64,000 nt of DNA from Deltaproteobacteria bacterium (GTDB taxonomy: Bacteria; Desulfobacterota; Binatia; UBA1149; SPBQ01). The notes beneath the pieces are model-generated. The model did no database searches, was not told the DNA's origin, and was given only the letters and a program-made list of their open reading frames with translations. Of the stretch, positions 1-7,637 are shown in pieces (position 1 is the first letter of the stretch; every line of letters begins with the position of its first letter). The position numbers were made by a program, and so were the translations under genes. The stretch lies in assembly GCA_029262375.1 (NCBI GenBank), contig JAJCZM010000051.1, forward strand, positions 124,001-188,000. Direction: 5' to 3'.

Positions 1-2
1 GC

Positions 3-617
3 GGCTTGGCGCGCAGCGGGCGCGACGTATCGCGCCTATTCGATGCGTTCGGAAAAGACTACGTGATCATCGAGACGGTCGGCGTCGGCCAGACCGAACT
101 CGACATCATGGAAGTCGCCGACACCGTGGTCGTCGTATTGGTTCCCGAAGCAGGCGATACCGTACAGGTCATGAAGGCCGGGCTTCTGGAGATAGCCGAC
201 GTCTTCGTCGTCAACAAAGCGGATCGCGACGGCGCGCTGCGCATGAAGACCGAACTCGAAATGATGCTGCATCTGAAGACGCCCGAAGGCGACGACGCCT
301 GGCAAGTACCGGTGTTGATGACGCAGGCCTCTGCCGGAGTCGGCACGCTAGAGTTGATCGATGCCTGCGTTGCCCACCAAGACAATCGCAAGCGACGCGT
401 GACTCCCGACGCTCGCATGCAAGAGCGCCTCAAGGCGGAGGTACTCGAGATCTGCGAAGAAGAACTCATGCGACGCCTACGAGCGGGCCGCACCAACGGA
501 GAAGTCGGCGCGCTGCTCGATGCGGTCGGAAGCGGCGAGAAGGATCCCTACGAAGCGGCGTTGGATCTGCTAGGCTCTCCCGAGGAACTCTCGAAGTTGA
601 TTGCGGGGGGAGATTGA
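3..617 (+). CDS. meaB: MeaB/ArgK-family P-loop GTPase, C-terminal part (5' end outside window)
   Basis: The reading frame is open to the left edge, so the true start lies outside the window; the TTG at 6 is not a start. The 205 visible residues begin with a GGLARS-type loop typical of MeaB, followed by the G3 region (ETVGVGQTE), the G4 motif NKAD near residue 75 and a helical C-terminal dimerisation arm. MeaB-family GTPases load and protect adenosylcobalamin-dependent acyl-CoA mutases such as methylmalonyl-CoA mutase. The Walker A motif is upstream and cannot be seen. A mutase gene would be expected just upstream. Family assignment is firm; the exact partner mutase is not. Confidence 0.88.
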   Translation, partial: GLARSGRDVSRLFDAFGKDYVIIETVGVGQTELDIMEVADTVVVVLVPEAGDTVQVMKAGLLEIADVFVVNKADRDGALRMKTELEMMLHLKTPEGDDAWQVPVLMTQASAGVGTLELIDACVAHQDNRKRRVTPDARMQERLKAEVLEICEEELMRRLRAGRTNGEVGALLDAVGSGEKDPYEAALDLLGSPEELSKLIAGGD

Positions 618-644
618 GGGAAACCATCCCTGCAAAACGGTTTT

Positions 645-721
645 GGCGATGTAGCTCAGGTGGTTAGAGCGAGGGCCTCATAATCCCTAGGTCGATAGTT
701 CGAGTCTATCCATCGCCACCA
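645..721 (+). tRNA. tRNA with CAU anticodon (elongator Met or Ile2)
   Basis: A complete cloverleaf of 77 nt including an encoded CCA. The acceptor stem GGCGATG/CATCGCC, the D arm GCTC...GAGC, the anticodon loop CTCATAA and the T arm GATAG-TTCGAGT-CTATC all pair. The anticodon stem AGGGC/TCCCT has one C-U mismatch next to the loop. G1-C72 pairing argues against initiator tRNA. A CAU anticodon may be elongator Met, or Ile2 after lysidine modification by TilS, which is encoded at 47.8 kb; the sequence alone does not settle which. Its 3' half is duplicated in degraded form at 2870-2918. Confidence 0.93.
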
Positions 722-758
722 TTTCCCTTCACGACTTCTGCTTAACACGACGGTTTCG

Positions 759-776
759 GCCATCGCATGCGATGGC
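759..776. repeat. 18-bp perfect palindrome between tRNA and response regulator gene
   Basis: GCCATCGCATGCGATGGC reads the same on both strands and can fold as a 7-bp stem with a CATG loop. It lies 38 bp after the tRNA and 30 bp beyond the stop codon of the response regulator. No T-run follows, so it is at best a weak terminator for either side; a protein-binding site is equally possible. Confidence 0.6.
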
Positions 777-806
777 TACGTCTGAGCGCGGTGCGATTCA
801 AGACAT

Positions 807-1184
807 CTAGCGTTGCAGAGAGGCCGCCTTCTTTGCCGCGCTATCGACCGCCTCAGAAATTTTCTTGAGTGAGAAGGGTTTTTTCATAAAGGTCACGCAC
901 TGCTGCATTGCTGCGCGTCTGAGATCTGCCGAGGGGTGTCCCGTGATGAGGATGACTTGGACACTAGGATTGGCAGCGAGGACGGCTTCGGCAACGTCCA
1001 TCCCGTCGTGCTCATCGTTGAGCATCCAATCGACCACGAGGACATCAGGGGGCGATGCAACGCCGACGGCGATCGCTTCGCTGCCACTTTTAGCCACCAC
1101 CACCTCATGTCCTTGAAGCTCAAGCTCTAGAGTTAGGTAACGACGATACGTATCGACGTCGTCGACAACGAGTACATTAGCCAT
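807..1184 (-). CDS. Stand-alone response regulator receiver protein
   Basis: The product is 125 aa, a single REC domain with no output domain. Visible features are the acidic pair DD at residues 8-9, phospho-acceptor Asp52 in VVDWM, the switch Thr in ILITGH and the Lys of MKKPF. The ATG at 1184 is preceded by AAGGAG at good spacing and overlaps the 3' end of the histidine kinase gene by 8 bp, so the two are translationally coupled. It presumably receives phosphate from that kinase and acts by protein contact or in a phosphorelay. An upstream in-frame extension to 1412 lies inside the kinase gene and is not used. Confidence 0.9.
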   Translation of the reverse strand: MANVLVVDDVDTYRRYLTLELELQGHEVVVAKSGSEAIAVGVASPPDVLVVDWMLNDEHDGMDVAEAVLAANPSVQVILITGHPSADLRRAAMQQCVTFMKKPFSLKKISEAVDSAAKKAASLQR

Positions 1185-2715
1185 CGTACGGCTCCTTGTG
1201 GGTGTTCGCGCGGGTTGCGGCAAACTGGATACAGACGCTCGTTCCGCCCCCTGCGCGAGGCTCGATCGAAATGGTGCCACCGTGGTCGGCCACGATGCCG
1301 TGAGTAATGCTGAGCCCGAGACCCGAGCCGCCGCGACCTCTGCGGGTCGTAAAAAACGGCTCAAATAGATGGGGCATGTCCGCCTCCGCGATGCCTGCAC
1401 CGTCGTCGTCAACCGCCAACGATACGCCCTCGGCTAGTTGCTCGGTGCGCACCGTGATCTGCCGAGCTCCTGCGTTGCAAGCATTTTCGAGAAGATTGTA
1501 AATAGCCTGTTCAACCTCGGTCTCGTTGAGCAGTAGCGAGGGGAGGTCAGCCGCGAGTTCGAAGCCGACGACCGCGCTGTGCTCCGCGGCGCGGCGGGCA
1601 AAGAGGTTCGCTGCATGATCGACGAGACTGTTGAGCTCGGCTGGATGCTTCTCAAGGCTTTCCTCACGCGAAAATTTCAGGATGTTGTCTACGATTCGAC
1701 CGCAACGTTCCGTCCCCACGAGCACGTCCTGAAAGGCGAGCTCGATCACAGAGCGCTCATCCAGCCGCTTCAAGGCGGACTCTGCCGCGAGTAATATGGC
1801 TCCTAGCGGATTGTTGATTTCATGCGCCACGCCTGCAGCGAACGTCCCGATAGTGGCCAGGCGCTCGTTGTGCCGGAGGTGCGTCTCCAGGTTGTGCCGA
1901 TCGCTAACATCTTCGGCCATGCCGGCAAGACGCGTGATCCGGCCGGTCGCGGTCCGAATGGGAAAGCCCCGCGCGCGGATCCATCGGACCGACCCATCCG
2001 GTCGTACAATCCTATACTCTGCGTTGAATATACCGGTGTGCTGCTGCGCTTCCCGTTCGCTCTCGACCCGCTCCTTGTCGTCAGGATGGATCGCATCAAA
2101 CCATCCCTGCGGGTTCGTGTATAGACTGCTGCAAGGCCGGTCCCAGATCTGTTCGTAGGCGGGACTAACATAAACCGTCCGGTGGGCCACGGGGTCTTCC
2201 ATCCAGATGACCTGATTGTTGTGCTCCGCGAACGTCCGGAACAATTGCTCGTCGTCCGTCACATCACGAGCCGTGCAGTACATGATGCCACGCTCGAGCG
2301 ACGGAACGGCATGCCAGGAAAGCAACTTGTAGCTCCCGTCTTTACAGCGCACTCGGCACTGGAAATTCATCGTGACCATGCCCTGATTGAGTTGCGCAAA
2401 CTCCGCTGCTGTCATCTCCTGATCTTCAGGGTGCACGAACTCCATGATGTTTTTGGAGCGGAGTTCCTGATCGGTCCAGCCTAGCGTCGTCTCGAACCGC
2501 GGGTTGGCAACGACCACGTACCCGTCCAAGGTCGTCGCCGTCATCATGTCGAGCGAGAGATCGAACACCCGATCTCGCTCCTGGTCGACTCCATCCGCCT
2601 CCGTAGTCGCCTGCTGTCGGGCACGCAGCTCGCCACGAAGCGATAAGACCGCGTACGACAGGAAGCCAATTGCCGCCGTAGATAGAAGAAGGAAGATCGT
2701 GAGCAGTGATGACAT
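1177..2715 (-). CDS. PAS-domain sensor histidine kinase, membrane-anchored
   Basis: The product is about 512 aa. A single N-terminal hydrophobic helix (residues 2-24) is followed by two PAS/PAC sensor domains (about 45-155 and 160-275), a HisKA dimerisation domain with the H-box AHEINNP (His about 298) and a HATPase domain with N-box LLENA, G1 DDDGAGI and G2 GSGLGLS. This is an NtrB-like orthodox kinase with cytoplasmic PAS sensing; the ligand is unknown. I chose ATG 2715; a GTG at 2733 is also in frame and neither has a clear ribosome site. It ends inside the start of the response regulator gene (8-bp overlap). The pair sits between a tRNA and a degraded copy of that tRNA's 3' half. Confidence 0.9.
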   Translation of the reverse strand: MSSLLTIFLLLSTAAIGFLSYAVLSLRGELRARQQATTEADGVDQERDRVFDLSLDMMTATTLDGYVVVANPRFETTLGWTDQELRSKNIMEFVHPEDQEMTAAEFAQLNQGMVTMNFQCRVRCKDGSYKLLSWHAVPSLERGIMYCTARDVTDDEQLFRTFAEHNNQVIWMEDPVAHRTVYVSPAYEQIWDRPCSSLYTNPQGWFDAIHPDDKERVESEREAQQHTGIFNAEYRIVRPDGSVRWIRARGFPIRTATGRITRLAGMAEDVSDRHNLETHLRHNERLATIGTFAAGVAHEINNPLGAILLAAESALKRLDERSVIELAFQDVLVGTERCGRIVDNILKFSREESLEKHPAELNSLVDHAANLFARRAAEHSAVVGFELAADLPSLLLNETEVEQAIYNLLENACNAGARQITVRTEQLAEGVSLAVDDDGAGIAEADMPHLFEPFFTTRRGRGGSGLGLSITHGIVADHGGTISIEPRAGGGTSVCIQFAATRANTHKEPYDG

Positions 2716-2786
2716 AGGGCACGTAAGCCGCACGGGGGCTAGCCCAACCAGGGTCTCACCGCCGGAGGGGTATTTTCAAGATAGTA

Positions 2787-2815
2787 GATCGCTCTCCCCG
2801 ATGGGAGGGGCGATC
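2787..2815. repeat. Imperfect inverted repeat upstream of the histidine kinase
   Basis: GATCGC...GCGATC arms extend inward through CTCTCCC/GGGAGGG-like pairing with one mismatch and a short loop. It lies about 70 bp upstream of the kinase start in an otherwise gene-free stretch (2716-3188). It has no T-run, so an operator or structured 5' leader is more likely than a terminator. Function is not demonstrated. Confidence 0.4.
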
Positions 2816-2869
2816 GCGGCGGGCTGCCAGCGACCATCCTTCCGGCGCGCCCTCCCTTAGGATCACTCG

Positions 2870-2918
2870 CATGATCCGTAGGTCGACAGTTCGAGTCTAT
2901 TTATAGCACCATTTGCCG
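2870..2918 (+). pseudogene. Degraded 3' half of the CAU tRNA (possible attachment-site remnant)
   Basis: This stretch aligns with 679-727 of the intact tRNA locus over about 49 bp with roughly eight differences. It covers the anticodon loop, variable loop (TAGGTCGA), T arm (AGTTCGAGTCTAT) and the ACCATTT end. The 5' half of a tRNA is missing and the acceptor stem cannot form, so it is not functional. It and the tRNA flank the two-component gene pair as direct repeats, as expected of a tRNA-targeted insertion. No integrase remains. Confidence 0.75.
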
Positions 2919-3188
2919 CCACCACGGCCTTTCCAGCAGGCAACGCAACACTGCGCATGACGCCCCGCATGCGTCGATTCGGCTGGGCCAACAAGCGTCA
3001 GCAAACCGTCATGGGACAATCCCTAACAGTGCATGCGCTGGGCGTTGAGGGAGTTCACTTCGTGGCGCAATGATTCTGGTCGCGGTCTTGCAACGAAGCG
3101 TGGAACTCGAAACGGCGGGCCGCTTCTTGTCGCATACTGCGCACCTTTCTCCCGCCGCTCGTGACACATAGAGCGAAGGAGACGCGCA

Positions 3189-4625
3189 ATGCGACTACAT
3201 TCACTAAGCGCGCTGCGGCTGACGACGTCGGCGGCGGTGTTGGGACTCATTTTCATGGCGCAATCGGTCGAGGCCGGTTGCGGTGATTTCAATGCCGACG
3301 GCAACGTGACCGCCACCGATGCACTCGGCGTGTTGACCGTCGCAGTCGGAAGCTCCAGTTGCGACCTGGTGCGCTGTGATGTCGACGGCGGCGGCACTGT
3401 GTCGGCCACCGATGCGCTGCTCGTGCTCAGCGGCGCGGTCGGACAACCGATAACCTACGCGTGTCCGAGCGTTGCGATCTCGTCGATCAACGAATTGCCC
3501 CGCGCAACCGGCCCGGTGTCGGGCGGGGCCACTTCGGCCGCGTTCGTTGCCGGCCTCACCGATGGCGCGCAAAGCGGCATCAACCTGAAAACCCTCAGCG
3601 ACACGACCTTCGATGCGAGCAGCTCGATGGCTGCATGCGAGGTATCAAACCTCGCGCGCCAGGCCTTCAACTCGGCGGCCGAGGCCGACCGCATTCTGTG
3701 CTACGTGCAAAGCTCCTTCGCGGCACTGTCCGAGCCCGAAATCGACATCTACGACGGCGAGCTGCACACCTTCGCACTCGACTTCGGAACGCCGCCTGAG
3801 GGCTCCGACCCGGAAGACTTCGGCGGACCTTCACGCGTACGCATGCGGTTGGCACGCAACGAAAGTGGCACCATCGTCGACTTCGAGATGTTCATGTGCG
3901 GTGACGGCGTCGGCGACGAAATCGAAACCGGCTACGTTAGCCAGTCGATCGACGGCCCGGATTTCTCGATGATGTCGGTCAACGTCGGCGGCGATGCCGA
4001 CGGGATTTGGTCTGACCGTATCACCGTCAGCGGCGGACTGAACGACGCGGGTCAGTTCGTCGGCTCCAAGCTGGTGGATGTCGTCCACGGCTACGATGGC
4101 CAGTTCGGCGGAGGCTACGGGGAATTCAGCCTCGTGCAGCGTGCCGACGAGTTTTCGCTCGACGGTTTCGACAGCGGCTGGCAGAGCAACGGCAGCAGCC
4201 AGGACGTATACAGCCGACGCCTCCACGCCGCTGTCGAGTTGTTAGACGCCAACGCGAGCGAAGCCCCTTACGACCTTTCCTTGCTGGCAGTCGGCCACGG
4301 TGCCGCAAAGGTGCAGTCGAACGGCGAAGACAGCTGGGGGATCTGGGACCACCTCTCGACCGAGGGCTGGAACGGCGATACCGCGCAGCCCGACGACGAG
4401 GCCGCCGGTGAGTTGCTCGACGATGTCGTCAACGCAGAACTGATCGCAATCGGTGACCCGACGAGCATAGGCTTCGACGGGGCGCTGGCCTACGACTGCA
4501 ACGATGCCATCGAAGCGACCGTCCCGATCGATCAAGCGCTACTCGACGAACAGTGCGCTGCGCTCGATATGGGCTGGGACTGGGTCAACTGCTGGAACAT
4601 CATCCAACCGGATCCGGGGCAGTAG
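3189..4625 (+). CDS. Secreted protein with N-terminal dockerin-like domain
   Basis: 478 aa, ATG preceded by GAAGGAG. Residues 1-30 are a signal peptide ending near VEAG. Residues 30-95 form a dockerin type I-like domain: two calcium-loop motifs (DFNADGNVTATDAL and DVDGGGTVSATDAL) bounded by cysteines. The remaining 380 residues are acidic, rich in Gly, Asp and Ser, and I do not recognise them. Dockerins normally bind cohesins on scaffold proteins, but no cohesin is seen here. In non-cellulosomal bacteria such domains often occur alone as calcium-stabilised modules. The same kind of domain ends the protein at 11271-12776. Likely extracellular. Confidence 0.82.
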   Translation: MRLHSLSALRLTTSAAVLGLIFMAQSVEAGCGDFNADGNVTATDALGVLTVAVGSSSCDLVRCDVDGGGTVSATDALLVLSGAVGQPITYACPSVAISSINELPRATGPVSGGATSAAFVAGLTDGAQSGINLKTLSDTTFDASSSMAACEVSNLARQAFNSAAEADRILCYVQSSFAALSEPEIDIYDGELHTFALDFGTPPEGSDPEDFGGPSRVRMRLARNESGTIVDFEMFMCGDGVGDEIETGYVSQSIDGPDFSMMSVNVGGDADGIWSDRITVSGGLNDAGQFVGSKLVDVVHGYDGQFGGGYGEFSLVQRADEFSLDGFDSGWQSNGSSQDVYSRRLHAAVELLDANASEAPYDLSLLAVGHGAAKVQSNGEDSWGIWDHLSTEGWNGDTAQPDDEAAGELLDDVVNAELIAIGDPTSIGFDGALAYDCNDAIEATVPIDQALLDEQCAALDMGWDWVNCWNIIQPDPGQ

Positions 4626-4707
4626 ACGCGACGCCGCCGCACGTGACTGCGACACGAGTTTCTCGGTATACCAGGCCACGACCTTCGGTTTGTGCTCGCT
4701 CGAATAG

Positions 4708-4732
4708 CGCGGAGCACGCACTGTGCTCCGCG
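4708..4732 (+). terminator. Strong hairpin downstream of the dockerin protein gene
   Basis: CGCGGAGCAC and GTGCTCCGCG form a perfect 10-bp stem with a 5-nt loop about 80 bp after the stop codon at 4625. No T-run follows, so it may act as a Rho-type or stabilising hairpin rather than a classic intrinsic terminator. Confidence 0.45.
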
Positions 4733-4840
4733 TCACAGCCGCCGCTTGTTACAACTCACCCATAGCGATCGGATCCGAATGGGAGGGGGCGGCGTACCTG
4801 CGTGCAATTCGGCCCGGCGGTGCGCGGCGCAAAAGATCCT

Positions 4841-6133
4841 ATGCGGAAACTCGCGTGCAGGTGTCTGTTCGTTGGCGGTCCTTCAAGCGCAGCCGCGCTG
4901 GCGAGCATTGTCGTTTTCAGTCTCACTCTCACTGCGTGTCAGTCGTCTGAGACGCAGACCAACGCAGTACCAGTCATCGGAAATCCGTCGCCTGGCGGCA
5001 CACCACCGATCGGCGGCGGTACACCACCTATCTTCAATCCAAGCCCTGCGTGCGGAGTCGAGCTCGCGCTGCAAGCGCGTGAGGAGCGCGGTCTGGTCAA
5101 GAACTGCAAGACACCCGCTCCGGGGCTCATGAAGCCATGTTCGGGCGATGCGCGTTCGCATCTCGCTGATACGGTCTCCCATGGCACCGTGTATGCCAGT
5201 GGCTCGGCGTCGTTGGCATCGGGACGTTTGGCTCTCAATGTGAACGTCGCGCAACGCGTCGGACAAGCTGCAATCACGCCGACGCCGTATAACAGAGCGG
5301 CGTTGCGCCAGACGTTCACCGTTAACGCCAAGCCGTTGCCCGGCAGGGATTCTTTTCCTGCCGACATACTCGTCGACGCTAGCTGCGAGGTAGACAACTT
5401 CTCGTTCGACAACGGTAACGGCGCGTTCCTCCTCGACGCGACCTTCACGACAAAGGACAGTGTAGAAACCCGATGGCTTCGCTTTCCGGGAATCTATGGA
5501 CGCAACTCGCAACAGATCCGACTCGACGATTTCGAGATCCCAATCAATGACCCATGGCTGCGGGTGGAACTCGCACTGGAGATTCGCGACGCGTCGGTCG
5601 TACGCGGTTCCGCCAAGTGCGAAGCACAGCTGAGTATCGCGAGCGTTCCATTCTCGTGCTCGTCCGCGTGCAAGGGGTGCTTGTCTTGCGGCAACAACGA
5701 GGTTGACGCGGGAGAGGAGTGCGACCCGCCAAGCACTTGCTGCGATAACGACTGCCATTTCACAACTGCCGGCACGCCCTGCCAGGGCGGACTCTGCACG
5801 GCTAAAGAAGTTTGCAACGGACGGGGCTCGTGCACCGGCGTCTGTCGAGTGGGTGTGCCGTGCGGCCTGACGCCGCCGGGTCTCGGCGGAAACCTGGTCT
5901 GCCAATCGATCCGTGGCGGCTGCACTTGTGCCGAAGTACAGGAGCCGGAAAGGCGCCCCTGCGGCGACGCGGAGTACCCGTTCGGATGCCACCTCGGTGA
6001 CTGCGACGGCGCAGCACGCTGCGACGCACGAAACGGGCAGTGCCGGTGCATTCCGCTCGAACCGATCCCGCCCGTTACGCTTCCCGGCCCGCTCGAACCG
6101 CTCGCCCCTGGGGGGCCGGTGCTGGATCCGTAG
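4841..6133 (+). CDS. Cys-rich secreted lipoprotein with a disintegrin-like segment
   Basis: 430 aa. I chose ATG 4841 because the product then begins with a positively charged, hydrophobic signal sequence ending in a lipobox, LTAC; a GTG at 4802 only adds an unneeded prefix. After a Pro/Gly linker and an unrecognised middle region (about 75-270, probably beta-rich), residues about 275-420 hold about 26 cysteines. This part starts CGNNEVDAGEECD, the signature of the Myxococcus-type Cys-rich repeat, and continues through CCDNDCHF and TAGTPC, an order also seen in disintegrin-like domains. Probably an outer-membrane-anchored surface protein of unknown function. Confidence 0.75.
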   Translation: MRKLACRCLFVGGPSSAAALASIVVFSLTLTACQSSETQTNAVPVIGNPSPGGTPPIGGGTPPIFNPSPACGVELALQAREERGLVKNCKTPAPGLMKPCSGDARSHLADTVSHGTVYASGSASLASGRLALNVNVAQRVGQAAITPTPYNRAALRQTFTVNAKPLPGRDSFPADILVDASCEVDNFSFDNGNGAFLLDATFTTKDSVETRWLRFPGIYGRNSQQIRLDDFEIPINDPWLRVELALEIRDASVVRGSAKCEAQLSIASVPFSCSSACKGCLSCGNNEVDAGEECDPPSTCCDNDCHFTTAGTPCQGGLCTAKEVCNGRGSCTGVCRVGVPCGLTPPGLGGNLVCQSIRGGCTCAEVQEPERRPCGDAEYPFGCHLGDCDGAARCDARNGQCRCIPLEPIPPVTLPGPLEPLAPGGPVLDP

Positions 6134-6228
6134 ACCCGCAGCGCCGTCGGGCCGCGCGAAGTACGGGAAAGCTGCACCTTGTCATACGGTCGCGCGCCCT
6201 GTCATACCTCATGGGTGGAGAACATCTG

Positions 6229-7548
6229 ATGAGACATTCTCTGGGCTACGCGAGACGGCTGCGGTCAGCAGCGACTCTTGCCGTCGTCGTTCTGACGGGC
6301 GGCATCATGCTGGCGCCCGCCGCGTTCGCACAGCCGCAGTCGAAGGGCCAGGCCAAGTGTCTCAACGCGATGGTCAAGCGTGCGGCCAAGCTGGTGAAGG
6401 CACAGGGGCGCGAGATCGACCGATGCACCTACGAGGCCGCCGCCAACGGGGGACTCGCCAACGCATGCTTGTCGGCCGATCCGAACGGGAAGATAGCGGC
6501 CGCCACTCAGAAACTCATCGCGACTGAAACAAAATCCTGCAGCGAGACTCCCGACTTCGGGTACGTCGGAGCAACCGTTCTCGCTCAGGCCGCAACTGCT
6601 CATCGAATCGCGTTCGTCGAGAGATCGACGTCGGTGGGATATCTCCCCTCGTCCGACGCCGATTGTGCGCGCGTCTTCCTTAAGGGCGCGGGCAAGATCT
6701 TCGCGACCAAGCTGAGTCTCTTTGCGCGCTGTCTGAAGCGCGGATTGGCAGACTCAACGATTCAGTCCAGCAATGACGTCGCCGCTTGTATGAGTGTGTT
6801 CGACGGCACGAGCGAGCCAAAGATTGTGAAAGCACTGGCGTCGCTGACTGCCAAGATGGCCAAGTCAGGCTGCGATTCTACGACAATTCCCGTTTGCCAA
6901 GATGACGTCGATCGATGCGCCGACCAAGCGTCGAGCTGCCACGGCTGCGAGATGCTGCGCATCGGCGGTGACTTGAGCGTCGACTGCGATCTTGTCGATG
7001 GCGACGGTGGGTCACAGCTCAGTTGTGAGTCGGCCTGCGGCGACAGCGAAGTCGGCATCGCGCAGCTGTGGGAAGAAGAGTGCGATGATGGCAACCGCAC
7101 GAGCGGTGACGGCTGTGACTACAACTGCACGCCCACTGGCTGCGGGAACGGCGTTACCTCGCCGGGCGAAATCTGCGACGCCGCTTACGGCTCACTCTAT
7201 GGCGGCATCTGCGTCGGCGGCACGAACGACGGTGCCCACTGCGCATGGAACGCTGAGTGTTTGGGCGGCTACTGCACGAGTTGTCCGTATCGCCAGAGCT
7301 GTCTTCCCGATTGCAGTGGATGCATCCAACCACCGATCTGCGTCGGACTCGCCCCGTCGATCGAATGCTACATGTACACGGGAACCTGCATAGGGCAGGG
7401 GTGCATCTTTACGCCTCTGATCGCCTGCGACGATCCCTTCTGCGGCACACAGGGCAACTGCACGATAAACGGCTACTGCGTGCCGGCCCGCGGGGATGAG
7501 TGCGCTGAGTACGAGGGCGTACCCGGGAACTGCACGCTCGGTTACTGA
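6229..7548 (+). CDS. Secreted protein: Cys/Lys helical module plus Cys-rich repeats
   Basis: 439 aa. ATG 6229 follows GGTGGAG at good spacing and gives a signal peptide ending AAFAQ. Residues about 30-270 form the Cys/Lys-rich helical module seen in six other proteins of the window: KC-x-K-rich helices, a C-DPNGKIA-type turn and a closing CHGC motif. Residues about 275-439 hold Myxococcus-type Cys-rich repeats (EECDDGN, GCGNGVTSPGEICD) and further cysteines. Likely extracellular and disulfide-rich; function unknown. It follows the lipoprotein gene by 95 bp on the same strand and may be cotranscribed. Confidence 0.78.
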   Translation: MRHSLGYARRLRSAATLAVVVLTGGIMLAPAAFAQPQSKGQAKCLNAMVKRAAKLVKAQGREIDRCTYEAAANGGLANACLSADPNGKIAAATQKLIATETKSCSETPDFGYVGATVLAQAATAHRIAFVERSTSVGYLPSSDADCARVFLKGAGKIFATKLSLFARCLKRGLADSTIQSSNDVAACMSVFDGTSEPKIVKALASLTAKMAKSGCDSTTIPVCQDDVDRCADQASSCHGCEMLRIGGDLSVDCDLVDGDGGSQLSCESACGDSEVGIAQLWEEECDDGNRTSGDGCDYNCTPTGCGNGVTSPGEICDAAYGSLYGGICVGGTNDGAHCAWNAECLGGYCTSCPYRQSCLPDCSGCIQPPICVGLAPSIECYMYTGTCIGQGCIFTPLIACDDPFCGTQGNCTINGYCVPARGDECAEYEGVPGNCTLGY

Positions 7549-7637
7549 CGCGCCCTTGAGATCGTCGCTGCAGACAGTTTGGCGGTCGCGCCGGCCGTCA
7601 CGCGACGTCCTTACGTGACATCACGCACTCGCACCAT

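Noticed and set aside
4883-5992. 369-residue minus-strand frame opposite the lipoprotein
   Set aside because: The plus strand has a lipobox, Cys repeats and a start consistent with export; the opposite frame has none.
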